Shown here: positions 1-8,508 of the stretch, one piece after another
How the letters are laid out: the number at the start of each line of letters is the position of its first letter
How positions within the stretch are numbered: position 1 is the stretch's first letter
The notes under the pieces: generated by a model
Told to the model about the DNA's origin: nothing
The model's database searches: none
What the model saw: only the letters and a program-made list of their open reading frames with translations
Program-made: the position numbers and the translations under genes
Source: an uncultured Bacteroidales bacterium
GTDB lineage: Bacteria; Bacteroidota; Bacteroidia; Bacteroidales; F082
Assembly (NCBI GenBank): GCA_900318465.1
Contig: ONKQ01000002.1
Span: 44,069-108,068 of the forward strand
DNA: 64,000 bases
Direction: 5' to 3'

Positions 1-793
1 TGGTCTTGATGACGTTCTTACCGCCAATCAAAATACCCAACGACATGATGATATAGCACACAACAGCCAGAATGTCAGGGATATGGAAGCCTTGACTGCT
101 GTCGTAGAAATTGCCGATGAAACTTTGCATCTCAGGACTGACACCTTGCGTGGTAAACACGCTGGCCATCAAAACGGCGATGATTCCCATAGTTTTGGGC
201 GCGTCGTTTGAGCCGTGGCCGATGCAGAAAGCCGCCGTCGAGAAATGTTGCATGATTTTGAAAATCTTGTCGACCTTTTTGCGAGGGCTTTTCTTGAAAA
301 TCCTCAGCAAAAGGCACTCAAGGAAGAAGCCCAAAAACAGACCGATGAGCGGTGATAACACAATGAAAGCCAATGTGATAATGATTGGTTGCATGTGCAG
401 TACGCCGCTGCCGTTGACGAACCATGCCGCCCCGATGATGCCCCCTATAAGGGCGTGCGAGGTAGAGATGGGCATACCGCTTTTGGTGCAAACTGCCACC
501 CAAATGGCCGCCCCAACGAGAGCAGATAATATAAGGTAGGGGTCGATGACGTTTTGGTCGGCAAAGTTGGCCATGGTGTTGCCCACCGCAAATTGCTGAT
601 GTAGCACCAATCGGATGAGGAAGAAGGCGGCAAACTCCCAAAACGAAGCCCAAATGATGGCCTGAATCGGAGTCATTACCTTGGTGGCGATGATGGTCGA
701 GATGGAGTTGGCCGCGTCGTTCATGCCGTTCAGGAAGGTGAAGACGAAGGCAAGGATGATGGAAAAGATGATGGCTATGGTCAGGAGGTTCAT
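1..793 (-). CDS. pit: Inorganic phosphate transporter, Pit family (partial)
   Basis: Low-affinity phosphate permease of the inner membrane; PiT proteins move phosphate (or metal-phosphate) coupled to H+ or Na+. The 264 visible codons start at ATG 793-791 and run off the left edge, so the C-terminal part is missing. Both diagnostic PiT motifs are present: GMNDAANS near residue 23 and GHGSNDAPKT near residue 190, separated by several hydrophobic helices. Its start codon shares one base with the stop of the upstream DUF47 gene (TGATG), so the two are translationally coupled. Family assignment is secure; ion specificity is not visible. Confidence 0.93.
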   Translation of the reverse strand, partial: MNLLTIAIIFSIILAFVFTFLNGMNDAANSISTIIATKVMTPIQAIIWASFWEFAAFFLIRLVLHQQFAVGNTMANFADQNVIDPYLILSALVGAAIWVAVCTKSGMPISTSHALIGGIIGAAWFVNGSGVLHMQPIIITLAFIVLSPLIGLFLGFFLECLLLRIFKKSPRKKVDKIFKIMQHFSTAAFCIGHGSNDAPKTMGIIAVLMASVFTTQGVSPEMQSFIGNFYDSSQGFHIPDILAVVCYIIMSLGILIGGKNVIKT

Positions 794-1443
794 CACGATT
801 CTTTTATGATAATACTTTTAACGGTGCTGGTCACCTCCTTGGCGCGGTCGGTGGTGTCTTCCACAGCTTGGGCTATCTCCTTGTATTTCAGCAGTTCAAT
901 CTCGTCGTGTTCGTTGCTGAAAAGGTAGGATATGTAGTCGCCGTAGATGTCGTCGACGGCATGTTCGATGAGGGTGACTTTCTGGCACAAGTCGCTGATT
1001 TGCTGATGATTCTTCCCGAGATCGTCCAAGAGTCCGAAGATTTGCATCATTAGGCTGGCGTCCTCATGGATGTTGTCGATGATCTCCTTGATTTGCTTGT
1101 CGATTTTCTTGGGGTTGTACATCAGGATGGTTTTGGCCGAATGGTTGATGAAGTCGAGGAATTTGTCCAAGTCCATGGCCAAGGCGTTCATGTCCTCGCG
1201 GTCGAAGGGCGTGACAAAAGCCTCGTTCAGTTCGATGTAGAACTCGCGCAGCAGTTCGTCGCCGGTGGTCTCCTGTTTTTTAATCATTCGGGTGAGCAGT
1301 TTGCGCTCCTCGGGGTCGTCGCTCTTGACGAGTTCCTTGAGGTATTTGGCCGCAATTTGTGCAGTCTCAGCCTGTTTTGCGTATGTGGGGAAGAAATGCT
1401 TCTCGCGGCTGCTTCCTCTGGTGAAAAGGTTGTTCAGTGCCAT
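793..1443 (-). CDS. DUF47 (PhoU-like) Pit accessory protein
   Basis: 216-residue all-alpha protein of the DUF47/TIGR00153 family, related to PhoU and commonly encoded beside Pit transporters, where it is thought to modulate phosphate uptake. Acidic helical segments such as MALNNLF at the start, the FDREDMNALAMDLDKFLDFI stretch and a conserved second helical half (LIEHAVDDIYGDY) fit the family, and length matches. It is the first gene of a two-gene operon with the downstream Pit transporter (1-base overlap). A minus-strand -7 box lies at 1470-1477. No metal-binding cluster was verified residue by residue. Confidence 0.9.
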   Translation of the reverse strand: MALNNLFTRGSSREKHFFPTYAKQAETAQIAAKYLKELVKSDDPEERKLLTRMIKKQETTGDELLREFYIELNEAFVTPFDREDMNALAMDLDKFLDFINHSAKTILMYNPKKIDKQIKEIIDNIHEDASLMMQIFGLLDDLGKNHQQISDLCQKVTLIEHAVDDIYGDYISYLFSNEHDEIELLKYKEIAQAVEDTTDRAKEVTSTVKSIIIKES

Positions 1444-1469
1444 TATCGAGATGGGTTTGAATTTTGGGG

Positions 1470-1548
1470 CAAAGTTAGGGAATTATGGAATTGGAAATAC
1501 GTTTTTTTCAGGAAATGGTACTCAAAACACGATAAATTCCTATTTTTG
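1470..1548. promoter_or_regulatory. Divergent promoters between DUF47 and DUF262 genes
   Basis: The intergenic region holds two Bacteroidetes -7 boxes facing apart: TAACTTTG read on the minus strand at 1470-1477 for the DUF47-pit operon, and TATTTTTG on the plus strand at 1541-1548 for the DUF262 gene that starts at 1587. Matches to the TAnnTTTG consensus are exact. Confidence 0.65.
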
Positions 1549-1586
1549 CCATATCAAATGTCAAAGACTTTATAAATAATACGTTC

Positions 1587-3734
1587 ATGGCAGTAGAATC
1601 ACACGATAAAAAACTGGACGATCTTTTGAAGATGGTTGAGGAGGGCAAAGCCCAGTTACCGGATTTTCAACGCAGTTGGGTTTGGGACAATACCAAGATT
1701 TGCAAACTCATTGAAAGTATCACATCTGGATACCCTATGGGTGCTGCAATGTTTTTGGCAAATGGTAGTGGACAAATAAGATTTAAATATCGTAAGTTCG
1801 AAGGCGTAGAGAATACCAATGATGTAGTACCTGAGTGGTTGGTACTTGATGGTCAACAGCGGCTTACCACTTTGTATCAGGTGCTGAAAAGCAAAAATGC
1901 GACCACCACCCGCATGGAAACCAATCGCGATGTCACCGTTAAGCGGTATTACTACCTTGACATCAAGAAATGTCTTGACCCCAATGCTGACCGACTTGAT
2001 GCGATTATCTCTGTGTCGGAGAAGAAACAGCTGACATCTGACATTGGCCGTACGGTGACACTCGACATTTCGACTCGGGAAAAAGAATTTGAGAATCTGA
2101 TGTTTCCCTTGAATATCACGTTTTCTACGCCTGATGTCATGAACTGGATGATGCAGTTGCACAATTATTATGGTCAAAATCTTGAGGTTATATCTCTTTT
2201 TCAAGACTTCTATACAAAAGTTTTGTTGTTGGTGCAGTCTTATACGATGCCTGTAATCCAACTCGACAAAGATACACCAAAAGAAGCCGTCTGTCAAATA
2301 TTTGAAAATGTGAATACTGGCGGCGTTCCGCTCACTGTGTTTGAATTGGTAACAGCCACCTTTGCCGCAGATGGACATTTGTTGCGTCCAGACTGGGAAG
2401 AAATTAAGAAAACTTTCTCAAATAAAAAGAACGGAGAACTACTTCGCGACATTACGGGTGCCAATTTCCTTGCCGCAATGACATTGATGGTTTCATACTA
2501 TAAACGTGTTGCCTCGGGTGATGATGAACGAGTAGCTGTAACTTGTAAAAAACGCGATATACTTCGTCTTGATTTGGTAGATTATAAGAAGTACCATGAT
2601 GATCTCGTAAAAGGTTTCTGTGATGCTGCCGACTTTTTGGTTCACCAGGGCATTTTTAGGTCAAGAGACCTCCCGTATTCATCGCAACTGATACCATTGG
2701 CTGCAATTTATGCTTATGACAATGCCAATAACAAGCTGCTCAATCTTGGAACGAACCAGGAATTGTTAGCCAAATGGTATTGGTGTGGTGTAATGGGCGA
2801 GATGTATGGAGGGGCTAATGAAGCTCGTTTTGCTCTTGATATTGTTGGCATTTTCCGCTGGATGAGCGGAAAGGAAATGCCTGATACAGTGTATCGCTCA
2901 AACATTCAGCCCACACGTTTGCTCACCATGCAAACCAGAAATAGTGCCGCATATAAAGGCATTATGGCACTGATTATACAGGACTGTCCTCTTGACTTCA
3001 TGACTGGCAACAGTATGAATATTGCATCATACATCGACGAAGAGGCCGACATTCATCACATCTTTCCCCAAACTTATTGTGAAAAGTTAGGACTTCCAAA
3101 AAACAAATGGAATTCTGTAATCAACAAAACTCCTATCTATGCTACAACAAACCGTTCAATCGGTGGACATGCACCCAGCATTTATATCGGCACAATGGCC
3201 AACAAAGGTCTAAGCCAGCAAATGATTCATGATGCAATAGTATCACACAAAATCAACTACGACTATCTCGCTGCTGACGATTTCGACAATTATTTCATCG
3301 ACCGAGCAAAGCAGTTGCTTGACCGTATCGAAAAGGCTACTGGCAAAGCAATTTCTGGACGAGAGAGTGGGGAGACTATTAGAGAGTATGGGGTAGCACT
3401 ATCTGGTAATATTGATGCAGTAAAAAACCAAGAAAAACAAGAATCAATTGAAGACTTACTAAAAGTTCGTCAGTTTATTGACACTCATGAGTGGCATTTT
3501 GCCAAAACGATGCCAGAGATTCCGCATTGGTATTGCTTGTTGAGGGACAAAAACGATGTTGAGGAATTCCGTTGGTTCGCCGCTCATATACGCAAATACA
3601 GCAAACCAGGTCAATTCTATGGACGGACATACTACTATTACTATTTCGAAGATTATAAGTATTGGTGGATGGACGACACCGTTGAGGAGTGCGACCTCAT
3701 CAATCGGGATAAGGTTAATGGTAGATTCGAATAA
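1587..3734 (+). CDS. DUF262/DUF1524 (GmrSD-like) nuclease-family protein
   Basis: 715-residue protein. The N-terminal DUF262 domain carries the DGQQR signature (residues 88-92, within LVLDGQQRLTTLY) and a later FENVNTGG motif; DUF262 is a ParB/Srx-like NTP-handling fold. A DUF1524 HNH-type region follows, with DIHHIFPQ around residues 487-494. Together these are the arrangement of GmrSD type IV restriction enzymes and relatives such as SspE and BrxU that attack modified phage DNA. A further C-terminal extension of roughly 130 residues, rich in Tyr and Trp, is not explained by the two domains. The gene is visibly AT-richer than its neighbours and stands alone, which suggests transfer. Defence role is inference from family. 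Confidence 0.85.
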   Translation: MAVESHDKKLDDLLKMVEEGKAQLPDFQRSWVWDNTKICKLIESITSGYPMGAAMFLANGSGQIRFKYRKFEGVENTNDVVPEWLVLDGQQRLTTLYQVLKSKNATTTRMETNRDVTVKRYYYLDIKKCLDPNADRLDAIISVSEKKQLTSDIGRTVTLDISTREKEFENLMFPLNITFSTPDVMNWMMQLHNYYGQNLEVISLFQDFYTKVLLLVQSYTMPVIQLDKDTPKEAVCQIFENVNTGGVPLTVFELVTATFAADGHLLRPDWEEIKKTFSNKKNGELLRDITGANFLAAMTLMVSYYKRVASGDDERVAVTCKKRDILRLDLVDYKKYHDDLVKGFCDAADFLVHQGIFRSRDLPYSSQLIPLAAIYAYDNANNKLLNLGTNQELLAKWYWCGVMGEMYGGANEARFALDIVGIFRWMSGKEMPDTVYRSNIQPTRLLTMQTRNSAAYKGIMALIIQDCPLDFMTGNSMNIASYIDEEADIHHIFPQTYCEKLGLPKNKWNSVINKTPIYATTNRSIGGHAPSIYIGTMANKGLSQQMIHDAIVSHKINYDYLAADDFDNYFIDRAKQLLDRIEKATGKAISGRESGETIREYGVALSGNIDAVKNQEKQESIEDLLKVRQFIDTHEWHFAKTMPEIPHWYCLLRDKNDVEEFRWFAAHIRKYSKPGQFYGRTYYYYYFEDYKYWWMDDTVEECDLINRDKVNGRFE

Positions 3735-3789
3735 ATTTGAATTTCATAACTGGGCAAAAACTTCAATTTTTTTTCAAGTTTTTACTAAT

Positions 3790-3886
3790 CTTGTCCATTG
3801 GCGTACAAGGGATAAGGTGCCCCCGTGACCATCCAAAGTATGACTGGATTGTTTTGTGTTCCCCACAATACGGGGGTGCAAAAGTA
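3790..3886 (-). other. Possible minus-strand structured transcript behind DUF262 gene
   Basis: Within the 364-base gap after the DUF262 gene a minus-strand TACTTTTG box (3879-3886) faces leftward. Immediately downstream of it CCCCCGT/ACGGGGG (3870-3876 with 3820-3826) form a 7-bp stem that encloses an ATTGT/ACAAT pair, followed by a CTTGT/ACAAG hairpin (3805-3809 with 3790-3794). This could be a small RNA or just a palindromic intergenic element; no U-tract terminator is seen. Confidence 0.3.
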
Positions 3887-3984
3887 GAGAATAATAGGAT
3901 AGGAATCGTGTTTTTTTCCTGAAAAGGGAATGTGATTGTGAATATGGTAGTCTAAGAAGATGTCAAAAGATTTGGTTTAACAGC

Positions 3985-4070
3985 TATTCCCTCATAAAAT
4001 TGTAATTTTTTGAAAATATTCCCTCATAAAATTGTAATATTTTTGTGATATTCCCTCATAAAATTGTAAT
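3985..4070 (+). repeat. Three 22-bp direct repeats, 32-bp period
   Basis: Identical 22-bp units beginning TATTCCCTCATAAAA and ending TTGTAAT occupy 3985-4006, 4017-4038 and 4049-4070, exactly 32 bp apart (about three helical turns). The 10-bp gaps are AT-rich and not conserved. The third copy runs into the -7 box of the downstream ATPase gene, so the array is placed as an operator or duplicated promoter. Confidence 0.85.
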
Positions 4071-4074
4071 TTTG
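4042..4074 (+). promoter_or_regulatory. Promoter of DUF4143 ATPase gene, inside repeats
   Basis: TTTG at 4042-4045 and TAATTTTG at 4067-4074 are spaced 21 bp, matching the Bacteroidetes -33/-7 pattern. The -7 box overlaps the end of the third 22-bp repeat and the start codon lies 25 bases further on. Confidence 0.65.
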
Positions 4075-4098
4075 CAGCGAAATTGAAATGTAAACATC

Positions 4099-5397
4099 AT
4101 GGAAAGAGCGATTTATGCCCAATTGTTGGAATGGAAAGACCTTCCTGACCGTAAGCCGTTAATACTTCTCGGGGCACGTCAAGTGGGAAAGACCTATATT
4201 TTGAAGCAGTTCGGTGAACGCGAATTCGGAAATATGGTCTATGTCAACTGTCATAATAATGCATTTATGGAGAACCTGTTCACCGATTTCGACATCAACC
4301 GAATTGTTTATCAAATCGGTGTCCATACGGGGCAGAAAATCACTCCAGGAAAGACATTGTTGGTTCTTGACGAGATTCAGGAAATCCACAACGGCATTGC
4401 CAGTTTGAAGTATTTTTGCGAGGACTTGCGAATGCTTCATGTGGCTGTGGCAGGTTCGTTGCTTGGCATTTCACTGAAAGAAGACGAGTCTTTTCCAGTT
4501 GGTAAAGTGAACACACTGAGGATGTTTCCCATGACTTTCTCCGAATTTCTTCTCGCTTCGGGGAGGGAAGCACTTGCCGAGGCTATTGACAACCTCGACT
4601 ATGGAACCATGCGTCTGTTAGATAACGAATGTACGGAAAGATTGCGCCAGTATTTTTTCACCGGCGGAATGCCAGAGGCAGTGTCTAAATGGCTGCAAAC
4701 CCTTGACCCAAAGGCGGTTCGGAAAGTACACAATGAAATCCTTGAGGCTTATTATTTGGATTTCTCCAAGCATACAAAGACTATGGTCAGGCATATCCGC
4801 ATGGTTTGGGACAGCATTCCGGCGCAGCTGGCCAAAGAGAACAAGAAGTTCATTTTTGGTTTGGTCAAGAAAGGGGCGAGGGCAGCGCAATTTGAGGAGG
4901 CTCTGCAATGGCTTCTTGATGCGGGGTTGCTTATCCGCGTGAACCGCTGCAATGTGCCACGCCAACCTTTGAAGTTCTACGCTGACTCGTCGGCCTTCAA
5001 GATTTATCTTTTGGATTGCGGACTTTTGGCCACGCTTTGCGAAGCAGAACCAGCCGATATTCTGTTGGGCAGCAAGGCTTTCGTCGAGTTCAAGGGGGCT
5101 TTTGCCGAGAATTTTGTATTGCAGCAATTGACCGCCAAAATGAGCCATTCCGTTTATTATTACAGCAAGGACAACTCCACGCAAGAGGTTGATTTTCTTG
5201 TTCAAACATCAGAACGGGTTGTTCCCGTTGAGGTGAAAGCGGAAGAAAACGTCAAGTCGAAATCACTTTCCACTTTCATCAATGAGGAATTTAAGGAGTT
5301 GCACCTGAAAGGTTTGCGGTTCAGCATGAAACCTTACATCGACCAAGGTTGGATGGAGAATGTTCCGCTTTATGCTGCTGAGGCGTATTTTGGGTAA
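4099..5397 (+). CDS. AAA ATPase with DUF4143 domain
   Basis: 432-residue P-loop ATPase. Walker A is GARQVGKT (residues 25-32) and Walker B is LLVLDEIQE (about residue 90), typical of the AAA_14 domain; the C-terminal half fits DUF4143 and ends with a PD-(D/E)XK-like pattern (EVDFLV followed by VPVEVKAEE). Such ATPases are abundant, often multi-copy and mobile in Bacteroidetes; their biological role is not established. The gene stands alone, preceded by three phased repeats that overlap its promoter. It converges on the ureohydrolase gene with only 9 bp between stops. Confidence 0.9.
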   Translation: MERAIYAQLLEWKDLPDRKPLILLGARQVGKTYILKQFGEREFGNMVYVNCHNNAFMENLFTDFDINRIVYQIGVHTGQKITPGKTLLVLDEIQEIHNGIASLKYFCEDLRMLHVAVAGSLLGISLKEDESFPVGKVNTLRMFPMTFSEFLLASGREALAEAIDNLDYGTMRLLDNECTERLRQYFFTGGMPEAVSKWLQTLDPKAVRKVHNEILEAYYLDFSKHTKTMVRHIRMVWDSIPAQLAKENKKFIFGLVKKGARAAQFEEALQWLLDAGLLIRVNRCNVPRQPLKFYADSSAFKIYLLDCGLLATLCEAEPADILLGSKAFVEFKGAFAENFVLQQLTAKMSHSVYYYSKDNSTQEVDFLVQTSERVVPVEVKAEENVKSKSLSTFINEEFKELHLKGLRFSMKPYIDQGWMENVPLYAAEAYFG

Positions 5398-5406
5398 AGA
5401 CCGACT

Positions 5407-6438
5407 CTATCTCGCCGCCACCCCACACAAATGGAATAAAACTCTCGCCCCAACGTTGCCATCCCAATCGCCGCCATCGGGCGAGGGGGAGACCTCGCAA
5501 AGGTCGAAGCCAATGATGGTTTTGCCAGCCTCGCGGATGCGGTTGAGTAGGTACATCAGTTCCTCGTACTCCATGCCGCCCGGCACTGGTGTGCCTGTGT
5601 TGGGACAAAGTTTCGGGTCCAAAGCGTCAATGTCGATGGAGAGATAGACTTTTTCGGGCAAGGCCGCAATCATCTCATCCACAATGTCTTTCCATGTTTC
5701 GCCTTCATACATGCGTCGGCGGCAATCGCGGTCGAAGAAGACCTTGATGCGCTCGGGTTGGCTCTCGGCCAAGGCCTTTTCCTGATGGCAGTAGTCGCGG
5801 ATGCCGACTTGCACCAATTTTTTCACATTGCTGAATTTCAGCGTGTTGAAGAAGATGGAAGCATGTGAGTATTTGAATCCCTCGAAAGCCTCGCGCAGGT
5901 CGCAGTGGGCGTCGGCGTGGAGGATGCCGTATTCCTCACCTATATTATTAAGGTATTGATGATAGGCCAAAGGGCAACTGTGGTCGCCGCCCAAAAGCCC
6001 CACAACCTTGCCTTGCTGTTTCCAATAGGCGATGCGCTCGCGCAGCCAATCGTTTTTCTTCTCCGTGGCAGCCTCAATACGAGCGTAAAGTTCTTCGTAT
6101 TTCTCTGGTTCTTCGTCGATTGTGCCTTCATACAGGGCGTTGATGATGTCCTCGCTCAGTGGAGCCATCTCATCGTGCAGTTCGCGGAGTTCCTTCGGAA
6201 ATTCGTCCATCCAAATGCCTTTTTGCCAAAGGTCGGGGTAGTCGTGATGGCAAAGGTCGACTTGCAAAGAGGCCTCCATGATGGTGGCTGGTCCGTCAAC
6301 GGTGCCCCGGTTGTAGCTGGTTGTGAGTTCCCATTCCACGGGTATGATGATGATTTGCGCCTCTTCGGCGGAACAAGGCAGCCCATAAATGCCTGAATTG
6401 GCAACGGCTGCGGCATTGGGGTCGAAAATGTTTTGCAT
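5407..6438 (-). CDS. Agmatinase/arginase-family ureohydrolase
   Basis: Binuclear manganese hydrolase of the ureohydrolase superfamily (arginase, agmatinase, formiminoglutamase, guanidine-type hydrolases). All metal ligands are visible: GGDHS (His153), DAHCD (Asp176, His178, Asp180) and SIDIDALDP (Asp269, Asp271). At 343 residues it is longer than a typical 300-residue agmatinase, with an acidic helical insertion around residues 75-135. The superfamily is certain, but substrate cannot be told from motifs, and no polyamine or arginine genes flank it. A minus-strand -7 box (TATTTTTG) sits at 6458-6465, back to back with the promoter of the MBL hydrolase. Confidence 0.88.
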   Translation of the reverse strand: MQNIFDPNAAAVANSGIYGLPCSAEEAQIIIIPVEWELTTSYNRGTVDGPATIMEASLQVDLCHHDYPDLWQKGIWMDEFPKELRELHDEMAPLSEDIINALYEGTIDEEPEKYEELYARIEAATEKKNDWLRERIAYWKQQGKVVGLLGGDHSCPLAYHQYLNNIGEEYGILHADAHCDLREAFEGFKYSHASIFFNTLKFSNVKKLVQVGIRDYCHQEKALAESQPERIKVFFDRDCRRRMYEGETWKDIVDEMIAALPEKVYLSIDIDALDPKLCPNTGTPVPGGMEYEELMYLLNRIREAGKTIIGFDLCEVSPSPDGGDWDGNVGARVLFHLCGVAAR

Positions 6439-6457
6439 GTGTTGAAGAATTTGCGGA

Positions 6458-6495
6458 CAAAAATAAGTAAAAAACCGATTTAATTTCTACTTTTG
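6458..6495. promoter_or_regulatory. Divergent promoters, ureohydrolase and MBL hydrolase
   Basis: TATTTTTG on the minus strand (6458-6465) serves the ureohydrolase gene, and TACTTTTG on the plus strand (6488-6495) serves the MBL gene. The plus -7 box overlaps a potential TTG start at 6493, which argues for the ATG at 6514 as the true start of the MBL gene. Confidence 0.65.
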
Positions 6496-6513
6496 CGCCC
6501 AAAATCATTCAGG

Positions 6514-7335
6514 ATGGACCTCTTTTCGTGCCTTTCGCCCTTCGTTTTTTGCAGCTTTGCCTCGGGCAGTAGCGGCAATTGCTATTATGTTGGCCGGCAG
6601 GAAGAGGGACTGCTTGTCGACGTGGGCATTACTGCGAAACAGTTGAAAGAGAAAATGTTGAAGCAGGACTTGACGTTGAAAAACATCAAGGCTATCCTCG
6701 TCACACACGACCATATCGACCATGTGTTGGGCTTGGAAGGCTTTACCAGAGACTGTCCCATTCCAATTTACGCACACTCCGACTGCTTGCAGGGTCTTGT
6801 TGAGGGTAAGTCGACCAAGAATCTTGACCACACCATGTTCCACGAGATTGAACCATTGCAGCCATTTGAGTTGCTGGGTATCACCATCGAAGCTTTCCCT
6901 GTGATGCACGATGGTAGGGGAGCGATGGGTTATCATTTTGAATGTGAGGGTCATACGCTGACAATCGCCACGGATATCGGCATGTTGGACAAGGTTGTGA
7001 AGGAGCAAATCAAGCGGTCTGACAACCTTGTTATCGAGGCCAACTATGATGTGGAAATGTTGGAGAGCGGTTCGTATCCTTATATTCTCAAACAGCGCAT
7101 TTCGGGTCCGTTTGGCCATTTGAGCAATGTGGAATCGGCGCGTTTTTTGGCCGAGATTTACCATCCTGGCATCAAAAACATCATGCTTTGTCATCTCAGC
7201 GAGAACAACAATACACCTGAGCGAGCCATGCAATGCTTGTATGAGCAGTTCCAAAAACATCATGTCCGCCCCGATGTGAATACGACCATCTTCCCGTTGC
7301 CACGACATAAATCGACGGGTTTCATTTATCTGTGA
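6514..7335 (+). CDS. MBL-fold metallo-hydrolase (YycJ/WalJ-like)
   Basis: 273-residue metallo-beta-lactamase-fold hydrolase with the zinc motif THDHIDH (residues 64-70), an N-terminal FASGSSGNCYYV strand-turn typical of the YycJ/WalJ branch, and distal histidines in HLSN and CHLSENN. Members are predicted exonuclease-like phosphodiesterases; WalJ is linked to cell division and DNA repair in Firmicutes, but the Bacteroidetes role is uncharacterised. The start chosen is ATG 6514 because the upstream in-frame TTG lies inside the -7 promoter box. No operon partner. Confidence 0.87.
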   Translation: MDLFSCLSPFVFCSFASGSSGNCYYVGRQEEGLLVDVGITAKQLKEKMLKQDLTLKNIKAILVTHDHIDHVLGLEGFTRDCPIPIYAHSDCLQGLVEGKSTKNLDHTMFHEIEPLQPFELLGITIEAFPVMHDGRGAMGYHFECEGHTLTIATDIGMLDKVVKEQIKRSDNLVIEANYDVEMLESGSYPYILKQRISGPFGHLSNVESARFLAEIYHPGIKNIMLCHLSENNNTPERAMQCLYEQFQKHHVRPDVNTTIFPLPRHKSTGFIYL

Positions 7336-7503
7336 CTTCCACACTTTTCCACGACTTTTCCGATTTTACCCAAGATTCCACAAATTTCCACACTTTTTGA
7401 TGATTTGAATTTGTTTTATAATTATTTGATAATCAAATTTTTAGATTTTATTTATAAATTAGGTATGAAATTTGCTATGATTTTTGCAAAATTTAGAATT
7501 TAT

Positions 7504-8385
7504 ATGAAAATCAATCTGTCAGTTATTGTTTTGTTGCTCGTGGCTGTGGCTACCTCATGCAATGTGGAACGTTCCGAGAAGTATCAGACTCTTTTGGCCG
7601 AGCGTGATTCGCTTTATACCGAAGTCGTGGCTGCAAAAGGCGGTTTCGACAAGGCACTTACCACCATCAATGAGATTGAGAATGCCCTTGAATCGGTGCG
7701 CGCCCAAGAAAACATTATCATGATGGATAATCAGGAAGGCAACACCAACAAGGCCGTTTCGGAGATTAACGCCATCCAGCAGACATTGCAGGAAAACCGC
7801 AACAAGATTGCCGACCTTGAGAAGCAGTTGGCCAGCCAAGGCGCCCAGTCGAAGGCCTTGAACCAGACTGTCAAACGTTTGAAGAAACAACTTGAGGAGA
7901 AAGACACTTACATCAATTCGCTGAAAGACGAACTGCAACAGAGCCGTCAACAAATTGCGGATTTGAACACGCAAGTGTCTGACTTGAACGAGAATATCGA
8001 AAACCTGAATGAAAACATAGACGTTCTCAACGTGCGGAACGCTGCCCAACAAGCCACCATCGAGAATCAGGATGCGGCTCTTAACACGGTTTGGGTTTGC
8101 ATTGCAACCGCTCAAGTCCTGAAGGAAAAGGGTATCATCAAGGGAGGTTTGTTCCAGGCCAATGAAATCAACACGCAAGGCTTCAACCAGAGCCAGTTCA
8201 TGCAGTCCGACAAGCGCGAGTTGGCCAACATCCCGTTGAATACCAAAAAAGCGACGCTCATTACCACACACCCAGAAGGCAGTTATGAGATCGTTGATTC
8301 GGATGAAGGCTCAAAGGTGTTGAGAATTAAGGATAAGGATGCCTTCTGGAGCATTTCAAAGTATTTGGTAGTTTCCATCAAATAA
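7504..8385 (+). CDS. Coiled-coil lipoprotein
   Basis: 293-residue predicted lipoprotein. From ATG 7504 the protein has a hydrophobic signal and lipobox (VATSC), then a long heptad-rich coiled coil (about residues 30-195) with repeated NENIENLNENIDVLN-type segments, and a compact conserved C-terminal domain (NTVWVCIATAQVLKEKGII, then FWSISKYLVV). This architecture occurs in conserved Bacteroidetes lipoproteins, some annotated as collagen-binding adhesin (Cbp1) relatives; I rank that name low because function is undemonstrated here. An in-frame ATG at 7405 would add 33 non-signal residues and is less likely. A terminator follows at 8431. Confidence 0.8.
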   Translation: MKINLSVIVLLLVAVATSCNVERSEKYQTLLAERDSLYTEVVAAKGGFDKALTTINEIENALESVRAQENIIMMDNQEGNTNKAVSEINAIQQTLQENRNKIADLEKQLASQGAQSKALNQTVKRLKKQLEEKDTYINSLKDELQQSRQQIADLNTQVSDLNENIENLNENIDVLNVRNAAQQATIENQDAALNTVWVCIATAQVLKEKGIIKGGLFQANEINTQGFNQSQFMQSDKRELANIPLNTKKATLITTHPEGSYEIVDSDEGSKVLRIKDKDAFWSISKYLVVSIK

Positions 8386-8430
8386 TTCCGTTAATGCGGA
8401 ATCTGCTCGTTTTCAATTTTTTTCAAAAAT

Positions 8431-8462
8431 GCCTCGCTACGCCTGTGGTGAGGCTTTTTTTT
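8431..8462 (+). terminator. Rho-independent terminator after coiled-coil lipoprotein
   Basis: GCCTC (8431-8435) pairs with GAGGC (8450-8454) and is followed by an uninterrupted T run to about 8462. Confidence 0.75.
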
Positions 8463-8473
8463 GTGCGTTTTTG

Positions 8474-8504
8474 TTTGTGCCCATTAAAAAAATATCTACT
8501 TTTG
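8474..8504 (+). promoter_or_regulatory. Promoter of NtrC-family regulator
   Basis: TTTG at 8474-8477 and TACTTTTG at 8497-8504 with 19 bp between them. The ATG follows only four bases after the -7 box, so the message is probably leaderless. Confidence 0.7.
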
Positions 8505-8508
8505 TGGC

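Noticed and set aside
1066-1575. Long plus-strand reading frame opposite the DUF47 gene
   Set aside because: Antisense shadow of a clear DUF47 protein; no family, no ribosome site.
3985-4070. CRISPR-like array
   Set aside because: Only three repeats with 10-bp spacers and no cas genes; spacing suits an operator.
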